A stretch of 55,490 nucleotides of DNA, taken from positions 1 through 55,490 of the forward strand of contig JAHJJX010000024.1 of the NCBI GenBank assembly GCA_018822665.1, read 5' to 3'. This DNA is from a bacterium. GTDB lineage: Bacteria > Campylobacterota > Campylobacteria > Campylobacterales > Sulfurimonadaceae. Numbering within the stretch: the stretch's first letter is position 1; each line of letters starts with the position of its first letter. Of the stretch, positions 15,044 to 24,269 are shown one piece after another. The position numbers were made by a program, and so were the translations under genes. Below the pieces are notes generated by a model that ran no database searches, was not told the DNA's origin, and saw only the letters and a list, made by a program, of their open reading frames with translations.

Positions 15044-15951
15044 TATGCATCTCCATCGCAAAGAGGATGTGCTTTGTTGTAATTTTGTTGTTTCAATGCA
15101 CTGCCTAATTTTGTATATATTTGTGTTGTTGCCATCGACGAATGACCAAGGAGCTCACTCACATCAGAGATTCTAGCACTATTATTTAATAGTGCCGTCG
15201 CATACGAGTGGCGAAGCTGATGCGGAGTAACTTTAATAGCAACTCTTTTAAACACTTTAGTAACGATATATCTTAAACTATTTTCGCTTAATTTTTCGCC
15301 TTTTTTTTCAAAAAGAAATTTTTTCGGTGATTTTTGAATTAAATATTGTTCCAGCAATACGCGGGTTGAATGCAGAAGAGGGACATCTCTTTGTTTCTTT
15401 CCTTTACCCAAAACTCTTACCCATTCTTCGGATATATCCGCAAGCTCCAAAGAGGCAAGTTCCGATATTCTCAGCCCCAAAGTATAAAGAGTAACAACAA
15501 CGAGCCTTTCCTCCAAATCTGCATATTCTATTGCTTCAAGGATATGTTTGTGCGATATAGGTTTGGGCAGGGTTTTAGGCACTTTGATACTCTCATCTGC
15601 TTTTAAAACAACCTTCAGTCCATGTTCGTTTAAATACTGGGCAAAAGATCTTATGGCACTTAGTTTTTTTGAGATTGTTTTGGGATTTAAGGAGGATATT
15701 TTTATACGATAAGGCATAAGATTAAAAAATACATTCGTATCTTCTTCAACAATTTCCACATGCCCTGCGAAGGATGAGAAACTATCCTTTGGATATCCAA
15801 AAGCTTCTTGTAAAGTTTCATCATAACTTTTTATGGTTAAATCAGAGTAAGCCCTTATATCTTCAAGATACTGCAAAAACTCCGATTTGTGTTTATCGAT
15901 TAACTTTTTCAAGTAATTTCTCAAACCCGCTGTGATATTTTGCTGCTTCAT
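15043..15951 (-). CDS. xerH: XerH-type tyrosine recombinase
   Basis: Up to 302 residues. The C-terminal catalytic domain has GLRISEL (Arg), GKGKKQRDVP (Lys), HQLRHSYA (His-x-x-Arg), LGHSSMATTQIYT (His and nucleophilic Tyr), so the active site is complete. XerH is the single recombinase that resolves chromosome dimers at difH in Campylobacterota in place of XerC/XerD. The N-terminus is uncertain: the ATG at 15951 lies 59 nt inside the preceding gene and has no clear ribosome site. A TTG near 15912 would remove most of the overlap. The downstream PilM-like start is embedded in the xerH stop. No difH site was recognised in the window. Confidence 0.85.
   Translation of the reverse strand: MKQQNITAGLRNYLKKLIDKHKSEFLQYLEDIRAYSDLTIKSYDETLQEAFGYPKDSFSSFAGHVEIVEEDTNVFFNLMPYRIKISSLNPKTISKKLSAIRSFAQYLNEHGLKVVLKADESIKVPKTLPKPISHKHILEAIEYADLEERLVVVTLYTLGLRISELASLELADISEEWVRVLGKGKKQRDVPLLHSTRVLLEQYLIQKSPKKFLFEKKGEKLSENSLRYIVTKVFKRVAIKVTPHQLRHSYATALLNNSARISDVSELLGHSSMATTQIYTKLGSALKQQNYNKAHPLCDGDA
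15756..15764 (-). repeat. GGCATGTGG motif
   Basis: Exact copy in xerH, followed by AAA; read as GHVE. Confidence 0.85.
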
Positions 15952-16348
15952 TTACTAAGGTATCATTGGTTATCACGCTCGGTGCTAATTTAACATAGGA
16001 ACTTAGCATAATTTCGCATATTAACTTTATTTTTGCCTTATCCCCATCAGAAATGGTTTCATGGTTTGCAATAGCGTCAATATCTTTTTTATATTTTTTA
16101 GCCATATCTATATATGCGACATATTTTAAAGAGGTAAGAGATTGTGCCATAACGGTTGAAGCCATACGGTTATAAACATCCGAACTAAAGGCCTCTTTGG
16201 ATAATGCCAGCGCTTCTTTATAGTCACCGATTTCGTAATAATACTTTGCTTTGATAGATTTTTCATACGATGGATTAACTAAGAAGTAGATGCCCATTAC
16301 GGCAATGAGGGCGAGTGCGACAAGGGGAAATAACAGCTTATTCTTCAT
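15893..16348 (-). CDS. Small membrane-anchored protein, TPR-like, unknown function
   Basis: 151 residues. A short basic start and one membrane segment (residues 5-24) precede a helical periplasmic or cytoplasmic domain. YYEIGDYKEALALSKEAFSS resembles a tetratricopeptide repeat helix pair. I do not recognise a named family. The ATG overlaps the end of the acyltransferase gene by 11 nt and its 3' end overlaps the possible start of xerH, so it is embedded in the operon. No catalytic motif is seen. Confidence 0.65.
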   Translation of the reverse strand: MKNKLLFPLVALALIAVMGIYFLVNPSYEKSIKAKYYYEIGDYKEALALSKEAFSSDVYNRMASTVMAQSLTSLKYVAYIDMAKKYKKDIDAIANHETISDGDKAKIKLICEIMLSSYVKLAPSVITNDTLVNEAAKYHSGFEKLLEKVNR

Positions 16349-16970
16349 GTTGAAGCAATTCCTTTTTTATTAAGGTTCTTGCTTCTTCTAAGCCCATTTC
16401 ACTTATATCTTTGAGCTCAGAAGCATAGTAGTTTAAAGAACCGAAAGGTTTTGGTATGATAAATTTATCCCATGAATTTAATTGCCAAAATTTTGTAGGC
16501 TTTATCTCCACTAAAACAATTTTGGCTTTTGTTTTTTGAGCCATAACAATTATGCCGTCTGCAACTTCATGCCGAGGACCCTTTGGACCATCTGGAGTAA
16601 TTCCTATGTCATACCCGTCTTTAATGCTTTTTATCCCCTGCATTAATACTCTTGTCGCATTTCTATTTGTCGAACCCGCGATGGTATCAAGCCCGAAATA
16701 CTTTATAGTTTTGGAGATTAAAGCTCCATCAAAATGGCTTGAAATCAACACCTTGGCATGTGGAGCTTTTCTGTAATGGGAGTAAAGATAAGGGAACATT
16801 AAAAGCTCTCCGTGCCAACATGCAAAGATGGTCGGCTCGGTGCTTATAAAATCTGGAGAATGAAAATTTTTTTTATTTGTCAGGTATAAAAACCTTATCA
16901 GCAAAAAACCTATAAAAGGAACAATGGCTAAGGCACTAGAGCGAAGTATTTTTTTAAACAACCACTTCAC
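16338..16970 (-). CDS. DUF374-type lysophospholipid/lauroyl acyltransferase-like protein
   Basis: 210 residues with an N-terminal membrane segment (about residues 12-30). [23 protein letters not shown] and [14 protein letters not shown] are hallmarks of DUF374 proteins, which are distant relatives of LpxL/LpxM acyltransferases. The usual catalytic His-x4-Asp is in the variant form seen in the family. Substrate unproven; lipid A or phospholipid acyl transfer at the inner membrane is likely. It overlaps miaB by 17 nt, the same order as in Helicobacter pylori. Confidence 0.8.
   Translation of the reverse strand: MKWLFKKILRSSALAIVPFIGFLLIRFLYLTNKKNFHSPDFISTEPTIFACWHGELLMFPYLYSHYRKAPHAKVLISSHFDGALISKTIKYFGLDTIAGSTNRNATRVLMQGIKSIKDGYDIGITPDGPKGPRHEVADGIIVMAQKTKAKIVLVEIKPTKFWQLNSWDKFIIPKPFGSLNYYASELKDISEMGLEEARTLIKKELLQHEE
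16755..16763 (+). repeat. GGCATGTGG motif
   Basis: Exact copy, CCTTGGCATGTGGAG; coding strand of the acyltransferase reads PHAK. Confidence 0.85.
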
Positions 16971-18255
16971 CCGTTAAAACAGTTCTGCCGATAGAAGTAA
17001 TTTTAACATCCCTAAACTCACCCAAAAGTTCATCGGAGCCTTTGACTTTCACCATAATATTATTGTCGCTTCTTCCTGCAACAAAGTTATCTTGAAACAA
17101 ATCTTCAAAATAGACTCTGTAGACATTTCCAAGCAATTTTGCATTGCCCTCGTCTAGCATCTGCGTATGGAGCGATTGAAGTCTCGTAAGTCTCTCAGAG
17201 GCAGTTTCCTCATCCACGATATCACTAAAATGTTCAGCTTCCGTTTGCGGTCTTGGAGAATATTTAAAAGAAAATAATTGCTCAAACTTCACTTCTTTTA
17301 AAACATCCAGAGTGTCTTCAAAGTCTTCATCGCTTTCACCCGGAAATGCAACAATAATATCTGTGCTTATGCTCACTTCTGGGCATACACTTCTCAGCTT
17401 TTTGGCACGATTTAAAAACCACTCTTTAGAGTAGCCTCTTTTCATCTCTTTTAAAACTTTTGTAGAACCGCTTTGCAGCGGCATATGCATAGATTTACAG
17501 ATTTTAGGATTTGCTGCAAATTCTTCTATAAACTCATCATCCATGTGGAAAGGGTGCGGTGAAGTAAAACGGATTCTCTCCACGCCGCCAACCTTGCTGA
17601 TTCGTCTAAGAAGTTCGGTAAAATTCACCTTTTCGTGTTCACCCGAAAAACGGCGACCATAATTGTTCACATTTTGCCCCAAAAGAAAAATCTCTTTGGC
17701 TCCGGCATCCACAGATTTGCGAACTTCGTTTAAAATCAGCGAATCCGGAATAGAAATTTCATCTCCTCGGGTTTTAGGCACAATGCAGAATGTACAAGAT
17801 TTGTCGCAGCCAATGGAAATATTGATGTAAGCCTTATATTTTGATGAACGAAAATCTTTAAATGCAAATTCTGATTCATCATAATTGATATCTATTTCAA
17901 CAGCCTTGTCTTTATGCAAAACTTCGCTTATTTTAGATACATTTCTAGCCCCTAAAACAAAACTGACATAAGGCGCGCGTTTTATTATCTCTTCGCCCAA
18001 ATGAGAAGCTGTGCATCCGCAAACTCCTATTTTAGCATCCGGTTTTTTCTTTTTGTTAAAAATGCCAAGCTCTGAAAAAAGCTTACTCACAGGTTTTTCT
18101 CTTACGGAGCATGTATTTATTAAAATCAGGTCAGCATCCGTCAAATCACCGGTTACTTCGTAACCTTCTTTTTCACTTAACTCAGCAATCATATGCTCAG
18201 TATCGCGGGTGTTCATAGCACAGCCCAAGGTTTCAATAAATAACTTTTTAGACAT
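16954..18255 (-). CDS. miaB: tRNA-2-methylthio-N6-dimethylallyladenosine synthase MiaB
   Basis: 433 residues. MiaB is a radical-SAM enzyme that adds the methylthio group to i6A37 of tRNAs reading U-starting codons. The N-terminal UPF0004 Cys are in [15 protein letters not shown] and CGCTA. The radical-SAM motif is CDKSCTFC followed by IVPKTRG, which is diagnostic for MiaB against RimO. A C-terminal TRAM domain ends the protein. It lies 10 nt after the HP0268-like gene and overlaps the acyltransferase gene, matching the Helicobacter order. Confidence 0.95.
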   Translation of the reverse strand: MSKKLFIETLGCAMNTRDTEHMIAELSEKEGYEVTGDLTDADLILINTCSVREKPVSKLFSELGIFNKKKKPDAKIGVCGCTASHLGEEIIKRAPYVSFVLGARNVSKISEVLHKDKAVEIDINYDESEFAFKDFRSSKYKAYINISIGCDKSCTFCIVPKTRGDEISIPDSLILNEVRKSVDAGAKEIFLLGQNVNNYGRRFSGEHEKVNFTELLRRISKVGGVERIRFTSPHPFHMDDEFIEEFAANPKICKSMHMPLQSGSTKVLKEMKRGYSKEWFLNRAKKLRSVCPEVSISTDIIVAFPGESDEDFEDTLDVLKEVKFEQLFSFKYSPRPQTEAEHFSDIVDEETASERLTRLQSLHTQMLDEGNAKLLGNVYRVYFEDLFQDNFVAGRSDNNIMVKVKGSDELLGEFRDVKITSIGRTVLTGEVVV

Positions 18256-18265
18256 TTTTTAAACT

Positions 18266-18511
18266 CTAGCTTACGATGTGTACTTGGTACATATACTCGC
18301 TGTCCGCAAGACCGTATTTTACTTCACTCATGTAAAAGCTTTTGCCTTTTGCTTCAAAATAATCTTGAAGTTCTAAGAGGTCTTTGTGTGAATTGTCTTT
18401 ATCAAAATAAAAAATAACCTGTCCCTCTTTTTGAACGATTTGTTCAATTTTATCTAATTCAGCTTTTTTAGGTTTTGCACCAATCTCTGTTCTTGCAAAT
18501 TTTAAATCCAT
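18266..18511 (-). CDS. HP0268-family small protein (Smr-like nicking endonuclease family)
   Basis: 81 residues. VIFYFDKDNSHKDLLELQDYFEAKGK and a Y-M-Y-Q-V-H-I ending resemble H. pylori HP0268, which has an Smr-like fold and has been reported to nick DNA. It is adjacent to miaB, exactly as HP0268 is next to HP0269 (miaB). The alignment is from memory of the family, so the nuclease role is inferred. The gene is divergent from nusA and leads a minus-strand operon that may run to the PilO-like gene. Confidence 0.65.
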   Translation of the reverse strand: MDLKFARTEIGAKPKKAELDKIEQIVQKEGQVIFYFDKDNSHKDLLELQDYFEAKGKSFYMSEVKYGLADSEYMYQVHIVS

Positions 18512-18605
18512 TACTTATCCTTATTATTTCTCATTATATAAAAGTCTTGCATTATAGACAAACTCTACTAAAAAATGTATTAAAAGAAATTTTATAGATT
18601 TTAGG

Positions 18606-18611
18606 TATAAT
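18606..18611 (+). promoter_or_regulatory. -10 box of nusA
   Basis: TATAAT in TTAGGTATAATTGC gives a leader of about 70 nt before ATG 18687. AAAGGAT serves as ribosome site. Confidence 0.55.
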
Positions 18612-18686
18612 TGCACCACTCATAAGAAATCTCCCCCCTTTTAAACATTTTATTTTTTATGAAACAACTTTTTCAAAGGATAAATA

Positions 18687-19826
18687 ATGGAAAAAATTTT
18701 AGATATAGTCGAAGCCATAGCGCATGAAAAAGGTCTTGAACCTGAAAAAGTTATAGAAGCATTAAAAACGGCTTTTGTTCAAACTGCCAAAAGAGTAATT
18801 AATAATAAATTTGCATTTGAAGCTGAAGCTGACTTACGTAAAAAAACTATTAAAGTTTTTCAAACAATTACCGTAGTGGCAGATGATGATAAAAAATTAC
18901 AAGACGAAGAAATTGCACCTGCATATATCTCAATCACCGATGCAAGAGAGTATGATGATCAGGTAGAGCTTGATGATCAACTACAAATAGACCACAATTT
19001 GGAAGATTATGGGAGAACTGCGGCGGCTTCTCTTCACCGCGAAATTGAGTACCATGTGCAAAGACTTGTTGAAGATGAAATTTTTAACAAATACAAATCA
19101 AAAATTGGAGCGCTGGTTTCGGGTCGCGTAACGAGAGTCGATCCGCAAAATAATACCTATGTGGAAGTAGATGAGATTCGTGCAATTCTGCCGATGAAAA
19201 GCCGTATAAAAGGTGAATTCTTTAAAGTTGGTGACCATATTAAAGCTGTTGTACGACGTGTTAATATGGACAAAGAAAACGGAATTCAGATAGAACTTTC
19301 CCGTACTTCTCCAAAATTTTTGGAAGAGCTTTTGGCGCTGGAAGTACCTGAAATTTCAGACGGAACGGTTATTGTAGAAAGATCCGCCAGAATTCCGGGT
19401 GAACGTGCAAAAGTAGCACTCATCAGTACGCATCCGCAAGTGGATGCCGTCGGAGCTACGGTTGGTGTAAAAGGGGTTAGAATCAATGCGGTAAGCCAAG
19501 AGCTTATAGGGGAAAATATTGACTGTATTGAGTACACAAATATACCCGAACTCTTTGTCTCCCGTACAATGAGTCCGGCAATTATTTCTCATGTAGAAAT
19601 CGTGAGAAATGCTCTGGGCGAACCTGAAAAAGCAATTATAACGCTTCCGAGTGACCAAAAATCAAAAGCTATCGGAAAAAGCGGAATCAACATCCGCTTG
19701 GCATCTATGCTGACTGGAATGATTATAGAACTTGTTGAGAATGATTCTAAAACTTCCAACAATATGAATGAAGAAACTCAAGAACAAAAAGACGGTGTGG
19801 ATGCACTCGAGGCATTATTTAACTAA
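18687..19826 (+). CDS. nusA: Transcription termination/antitermination protein NusA
   Basis: 379 residues. NusA binds RNA polymerase and modulates pausing, intrinsic termination and antitermination. The N-terminal RNAP-binding domain (1-125), an S1 domain (about 130-200; ALVSGRVTRVDPQNNTYVEV), and KH1/KH2 (205-345; ERSARIPGERAKVAL, GVKGVRI, KSKAIGKSGINIRLA) are all visible. The C-terminal acidic repeats of the E. coli protein are absent, as usual outside Gammaproteobacteria. It is transcribed away from the HP0268-like gene and ends before an inverted repeat shared with the permease gene. Confidence 0.96.
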   Translation: MEKILDIVEAIAHEKGLEPEKVIEALKTAFVQTAKRVINNKFAFEAEADLRKKTIKVFQTITVVADDDKKLQDEEIAPAYISITDAREYDDQVELDDQLQIDHNLEDYGRTAAASLHREIEYHVQRLVEDEIFNKYKSKIGALVSGRVTRVDPQNNTYVEVDEIRAILPMKSRIKGEFFKVGDHIKAVVRRVNMDKENGIQIELSRTSPKFLEELLALEVPEISDGTVIVERSARIPGERAKVALISTHPQVDAVGATVGVKGVRINAVSQELIGENIDCIEYTNIPELFVSRTMSPAIISHVEIVRNALGEPEKAIITLPSDQKSKAIGKSGINIRLASMLTGMIIELVENDSKTSNNMNEETQEQKDGVDALEALFN

Positions 19827-19834
19827 CAATACTG

Positions 19835-19860
19835 TGACATGTGGAACTTTCCACATGCCA
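19835..19860. terminator. Inverted pair of GGCATGTGG-type motifs between convergent nusA and permease gene
   Basis: TGACATGTGGAA (19835-19846) faces TTCCACATGCCA (19849-19860) with a 2-nt centre and one mismatch. The right arm (19851-19859) is an exact motif copy; the left has one change. T-rich sequence flanks are modest. It probably ends both transcripts. Confidence 0.7.
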
Positions 19861-19866
19861 AGAACC

Positions 19867-20826
19867 TCAGCCTCTTTTCATATAGGGATTTAATTTTAAC
19901 AGTATCAAATCCGCAAACATATTCCCCAAAAGTGTGAGAAATGCCGTTATCATTAAAGTTCCCATAATGACCGGATAATCACGACTTAAGGCACTCATAA
20001 AAAACAGTTGTCCCATCCCGTCAATTCCAAAAATGGATTCTAAAATAACACTGCCGCCAATCAATCCCGGAAGAGACAAGCCTAATAGCGTTACAATCGG
20101 AGGGAGAAGATTTGGAATTATATAATAGCGAAGAAGAATTTTTTTGCTGAGTCCCCTCGAGAGCGCAAAAAAGTAATAGTCACTTTTCAATATTTCCAAA
20201 GTGAGTGAGCGTATGTAAATAATCATGCTTCCTAGCCCAACAAATACCATCACGCTCACCGGCAAAATCAAGTGCCAAGCCATGTCTAGATAATAATATA
20301 TCCCTCTTTGAGGTTCAATGGAATGAAGCCCTGCAATAGGAAATAGGTTTAAATTTAATGAAAATACTATTATCAAAAGCAAAGCAAGGTAAAAAGACGG
20401 CATAGAAAAAGAGATAAGAGAAATTTGTCGGATAATATAATCATCCTTTTTTTCGTGGGTTAACGCCGCTCTTATTCCAAGATAAAGAGAAAGGATAAAA
20501 ACACAAATAAGTGCGACGATATTCATTGCAAGCGTTACGGGAATTCTTTTAAAAATCTCACTGCTTACATCTTGTCCGCTTACAAAAGATATTCCAAAAT
20601 TAAAGCTGAAGATATTAACAACCCAGTCAATATACTGCTGCAACAGTGGCTTATCCAACCCATATACAGCTTTTAATGCATGAATAGCCTCTTCTGTCAT
20701 ATTGGGATTTAATTCACCGGCTGCAAAAAAACTGTTTGGTGCGGAATGTATCGCCAAAAATGAAATTACCGAAATAAGCAACAACATAAAGAGAAGATAA
20801 AAAAGTTTTTTTATGAGTACATACAT
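19867..20826 (-). CDS. ABC transporter permease, DppB/OppB type
   Basis: 319 residues from ATG 20824-20826, the start dictated by a TATAAT box 6 nt upstream; a frame open further to 20940 would be untranscribed. An N-terminal membrane helix, a periplasmic loop with AVYGLDKPLLQQYI, and five more helices fit DppB-type permeases. The EAA-like coupling motif is in ALSRGLSKKILLRYYIIPNLLPP, where the ATPase docks. This half of a di/oligopeptide importer needs a DppC partner, two ATPases and a binding protein, none of which lie beside it here. Confidence 0.85.
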   Translation of the reverse strand: MYVLIKKLFYLLFMLLLISVISFLAIHSAPNSFFAAGELNPNMTEEAIHALKAVYGLDKPLLQQYIDWVVNIFSFNFGISFVSGQDVSSEIFKRIPVTLAMNIVALICVFILSLYLGIRAALTHEKKDDYIIRQISLISFSMPSFYLALLLIIVFSLNLNLFPIAGLHSIEPQRGIYYYLDMAWHLILPVSVMVFVGLGSMIIYIRSLTLEILKSDYYFFALSRGLSKKILLRYYIIPNLLPPIVTLLGLSLPGLIGGSVILESIFGIDGMGQLFFMSALSRDYPVIMGTLMITAFLTLLGNMFADLILLKLNPYMKRG

Positions 20827-20832
20827 TCGCGG

Positions 20833-20838
20833 ATTATA
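20833..20838 (-). promoter_or_regulatory. -10 box of the permease gene
   Basis: TATAAT on the minus strand, 6 nt before ATG 20824-20826, with no Shine-Dalgarno: predicted leaderless start. Confidence 0.55.
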
Positions 20839-20978
20839 GCAAAATAAAGAGATGTTTTGCCCATTCAGCATACAAAGAAAGGTTCTCTTTTTTGTATGAA
20901 AAACAGGGGAAATAGAATGGGCAAATCTCTCACTTTCCAAAAAAAAGGAGAAGAAAAATGAGAAATAAATGAAAAAAA

Positions 20979-20998
20979 CATGCCCTAGCTAGAGCATG
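20979..20998 (-). terminator. Intrinsic terminator of the 21014-22168 porin gene
   Basis: Read on the minus strand, CATGCTCTAGCTAGGGCATG is a near-perfect palindrome followed directly by seven T residues. The two non-identical positions can still pair as G-U in one register. Confidence 0.75.
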
Positions 20999-21013
20999 GA
21001 AAAATGAAACTTC

Positions 21014-22168
21014 TTAGAAGTTATATGTTAAATACACTTGAAGCGTATTATATGCATCACCTGCATTATCTTGATCAAATTTTGTATAGATGTAATAAAC
21101 ACCTGCATCTAAAGGACCAAAAGATTTAGCAGCTTCAAAAGTTGCTTCTGTAAATTTATCGTCATTCGCTCCGACTGAAGCCTGAGTAAAGTAAACACCT
21201 GCATCAAATAAATCAGCAACAGGAGCAGTTATGGTTACATTCATTGCATCTGTGGATGCTTGAGAAATAATTCCATAGTACCACCATGCTTCAGTATAGA
21301 GTTTAGACTGACTACCCGCTAAGTTTGCACCTGCACCGGCTGCATCGCCAACTTTAGAATAAGAAACTTTTGCACTAAAAGTATCTTTCATTTCGTACCC
21401 TAACATACCTGCAACTGCTTTACCTGTTGTACTTGACGCATACCAGTCAATAGATGTATATTGAATACCTGCGCTGAAGCCTTCCATTGCAGCATCTGCT
21501 TGTAACCAATACGCTTTTGCAGCATGAGGAGCATCAAAATACCATGCTTGTGCAGTTAAGGGCTTGTATGAATTATTAATAGCACCTATAGCATATGCAC
21601 CGTTGTAAAAACTTTTGAAAGAACTTGTAGTAAAATCATCAAAACCACCGCCTAATGCAGCAGCACTATTGTGTTGACCGACAAATGCACCAACCAAAGT
21701 AGTATCCGGTAGATCTGTATTGATAACTACAGCAGCTTCAAAAGTATTCGGTACAACACTCCAAGTTTCACTAAACACTAAAGGAGTGTCTAATTGCATA
21801 CGACCGATCTTACCTGTTGTATTGCCAGTCGTACCTGCCATCCATGCTTCGCCAAAGAAATAATTATCTTGAACTCCGCCGGTCCATGTAGCTGATACAA
21901 GGTTATTATACAGACCAAGTGTCGTTATTGCATTCAATGTTGCTCCCGCACTTACACCTTCAGTCAAATCAGCTGTAAGACCTAAGTTCAAAGAAGCTTC
22001 ACCTGCAGATGAACTTTGATCAAACAATGATGCACTTGGATTTGCATTCGTATCATCTTGCGTGGAATAAAATAATTTTGCATCACCCGCAACTTTAACA
22101 TTCTCTATTGCAAACGCACTTGAACCAACTAGCAGCGCTGCTACTAAACTCATTTTTACTAATTTCAT
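21014..22168 (-). CDS. OprD-like outer-membrane porin
   Basis: 384 residues from ATG 22166-22168, which has AAGGAG 7 nt upstream; the open frame extends 28 codons further without a ribosome site. A Sec signal peptide (MKLVKMSLVAALLVGSSAFA) is followed by a barrel of alternating strands rich in Gly, Ala and aromatic residues. The C-terminus is TLQVYLTYNF with a terminal Phe for BAM recognition. The protein is acidic, Cys-poor and has its own terminator, suggesting strong expression. Substrate unknown. Confidence 0.8.
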   Translation of the reverse strand: MKLVKMSLVAALLVGSSAFAIENVKVAGDAKLFYSTQDDTNANPSASLFDQSSSAGEASLNLGLTADLTEGVSAGATLNAITTLGLYNNLVSATWTGGVQDNYFFGEAWMAGTTGNTTGKIGRMQLDTPLVFSETWSVVPNTFEAAVVINTDLPDTTLVGAFVGQHNSAAALGGGFDDFTTSSFKSFYNGAYAIGAINNSYKPLTAQAWYFDAPHAAKAYWLQADAAMEGFSAGIQYTSIDWYASSTTGKAVAGMLGYEMKDTFSAKVSYSKVGDAAGAGANLAGSQSKLYTEAWWYYGIISQASTDAMNVTITAPVADLFDAGVYFTQASVGANDDKFTEATFEAAKSFGPLDAGVYYIYTKFDQDNAGDAYNTLQVYLTYNF

Positions 22169-22285
22169 ATATTCTCCTTTATTAGAATGTGCTTTAAACT
22201 CTATCACATTTTGTACGAAAATTGTAACACACTCCAAAAAATATATACTCAATTTATTGATTAAATTTTAATCAGTTTTTTATAC

Positions 22286-22291
22286 TATAAT
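22286..22291 (+). promoter_or_regulatory. -10 box of the 22298 gene
   Basis: TATAAT ends 6 nt before ATG 22298, with no Shine-Dalgarno: predicted leaderless start. Confidence 0.55.
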
Positions 22292-22297
22292 TTCTGC

Positions 22298-22663
22298 ATG
22301 AAAACATTACATATTTTAGCACTATCGCTCATTTTCTTGGTTCCGTTTGTTTTAAGTTCGTCTGAGGATACTATAAGCCCATCGGAAAATAAAGCTCTAA
22401 AGAATATAACGAATACAAAAAAAGAGGAAAAAAAAGGAACTCTGCAAAACAAACTTGATGGCTGGTTAAACAACGACTGGACACCAACTGTTGAAAAAGA
22501 CAAAACTATAAAAGAAAAGTATCAGGACAAAACGAGAGATTTCACCCTGCAAGAGTATGTAGATAAAACAGAGGTGTATATAAAAGAGAGCAACTCCGGC
22601 AAAGAACCTTCTCATCATGAGAAGATAAATTCTTTGCCTGTCATAGGGAAAAAGTCTCAATAA
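22298..22663 (+). CDS. Small exported protein of unknown function
   Basis: 121 residues. Residues 1-20 (MKTLHILALSLIFLVPFVLS) form a signal peptide or a single membrane anchor. The rest is very charged (Lys, Glu, Asp) and probably partly disordered, with WLNNDWTPTVEKD in the middle and TLQEYVDKTEVYIKE as an amphipathic helix. No family is recognised. The TATAAT box 6 nt before the start suggests a leaderless mRNA. It is monocistronic, divergent from the porin gene, and converges on fabI at a shared terminator. Confidence 0.65.
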   Translation: MKTLHILALSLIFLVPFVLSSSEDTISPSENKALKNITNTKKEEKKGTLQNKLDGWLNNDWTPTVEKDKTIKEKYQDKTRDFTLQEYVDKTEVYIKESNSGKEPSHHEKINSLPVIGKKSQ

Positions 22664-22667
22664 GTTA

Positions 22668-22703
22668 TTCATTTAAACAATGCAAGCACCGTGTTTAAAT
22701 GAA
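22668..22703. terminator. Bidirectional terminator between the 22298 gene and fabI
   Basis: TTCATTTAAAC (22668-22678) and its exact complement (22693-22703) form an 11-bp stem with a 14-nt loop, followed by an A/T-rich run on both sides. It does not contain the GGCATGTGG motif. Confidence 0.65.
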
Positions 22704-22714
22704 AAAAGTTTTGT

Positions 22715-23557
<843 letters not shown>

Positions 23558-24265
23558 TTATTTATTGAGTGCTTGCGCATAATTAATCATTGAACAAAAA
23601 TGCTCTGCATAAAGCGCTGCACTTCCGACCAATATACCATCCACATTTTTAAGAGCTAAAACATCCTTGGCATTTGTGACTTTTACGCTTCCGCCATATA
23701 AAAGCGGTGCCTTGGATTTCTTTTTTAATTTTGTATGTAAAACTTCTATATCATTTAAAGTGGGTGTTAATCCGGTGCCGATAGCCCAAACCGGTTCATA
23801 AGCGATAACGAGATTTTCATAATTTAAATCTATCCCTGCATATTGCGTATCCAAATATTTGAGCAGTTCATCTTCACCGGCTTTTCTGATTTCCAAAGGC
23901 TCCCCGATACAGTAAACGATTCTAAAACCAAGATTTTTATAAAAATCAAATTTTTTAGTAATGCTTTCTTGAGTTTCACCTAGAATATGGCGGCGTTCGC
24001 TGTGCCCGATAAGAATAGTTTTTATACCAAACTCTTCGAGATGCTCCAAACCTATCTCCCCTGTATACGCACCATTAAGGACAGGATAAGCATTTTGAGC
24101 ACCGATTGTCAGTTTTCCGGCATGTGGATTCAAGCTTGACATAGCTGGAAAAACTAGAACTTCTTGTGATATATTATTTGCATTTAAAAAACGCTCCACC
24201 TCATCAACATACTTAGAAGTTTGCTTACGTGTCAGATTAGTTTTTAAATTTGCTGCAATTATCAT
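23558..24265 (-). CDS. tpiA: Triosephosphate isomerase
   Basis: 235 residues, the short form found in Campylobacterota (most are about 250). It interconverts dihydroxyacetone phosphate and glyceraldehyde 3-phosphate. The catalytic Lys is in AANLKTN, His in IGHSERR, and Glu in AYEPVWAIGTG. The phosphate-gripping YGGSV and GILVGSAAL close the barrel. It starts 4 nt after the pgk stop codon. Confidence 0.95.
   Translation of the reverse strand: MIIAANLKTNLTRKQTSKYVDEVERFLNANNISQEVLVFPAMSSLNPHAGKLTIGAQNAYPVLNGAYTGEIGLEHLEEFGIKTILIGHSERRHILGETQESITKKFDFYKNLGFRIVYCIGEPLEIRKAGEDELLKYLDTQYAGIDLNYENLVIAYEPVWAIGTGLTPTLNDIEVLHTKLKKKSKAPLLYGGSVKVTNAKDVLALKNVDGILVGSAALYAEHFCSMINYAQALNK
24119..24127 (+). 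repeat. GGCATGTGG motif
   Basis: Exact copy in tpiA, TCCGGCATGTGGATT; coding strand reads PHAG. Confidence 0.85.
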
Positions 24266-24269
24266 TGAA

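Noticed and set aside
15043-15951. An adjacent difH site for XerH
   Set aside because: No suitable inverted half-sites were recognised near the gene or elsewhere in the window.
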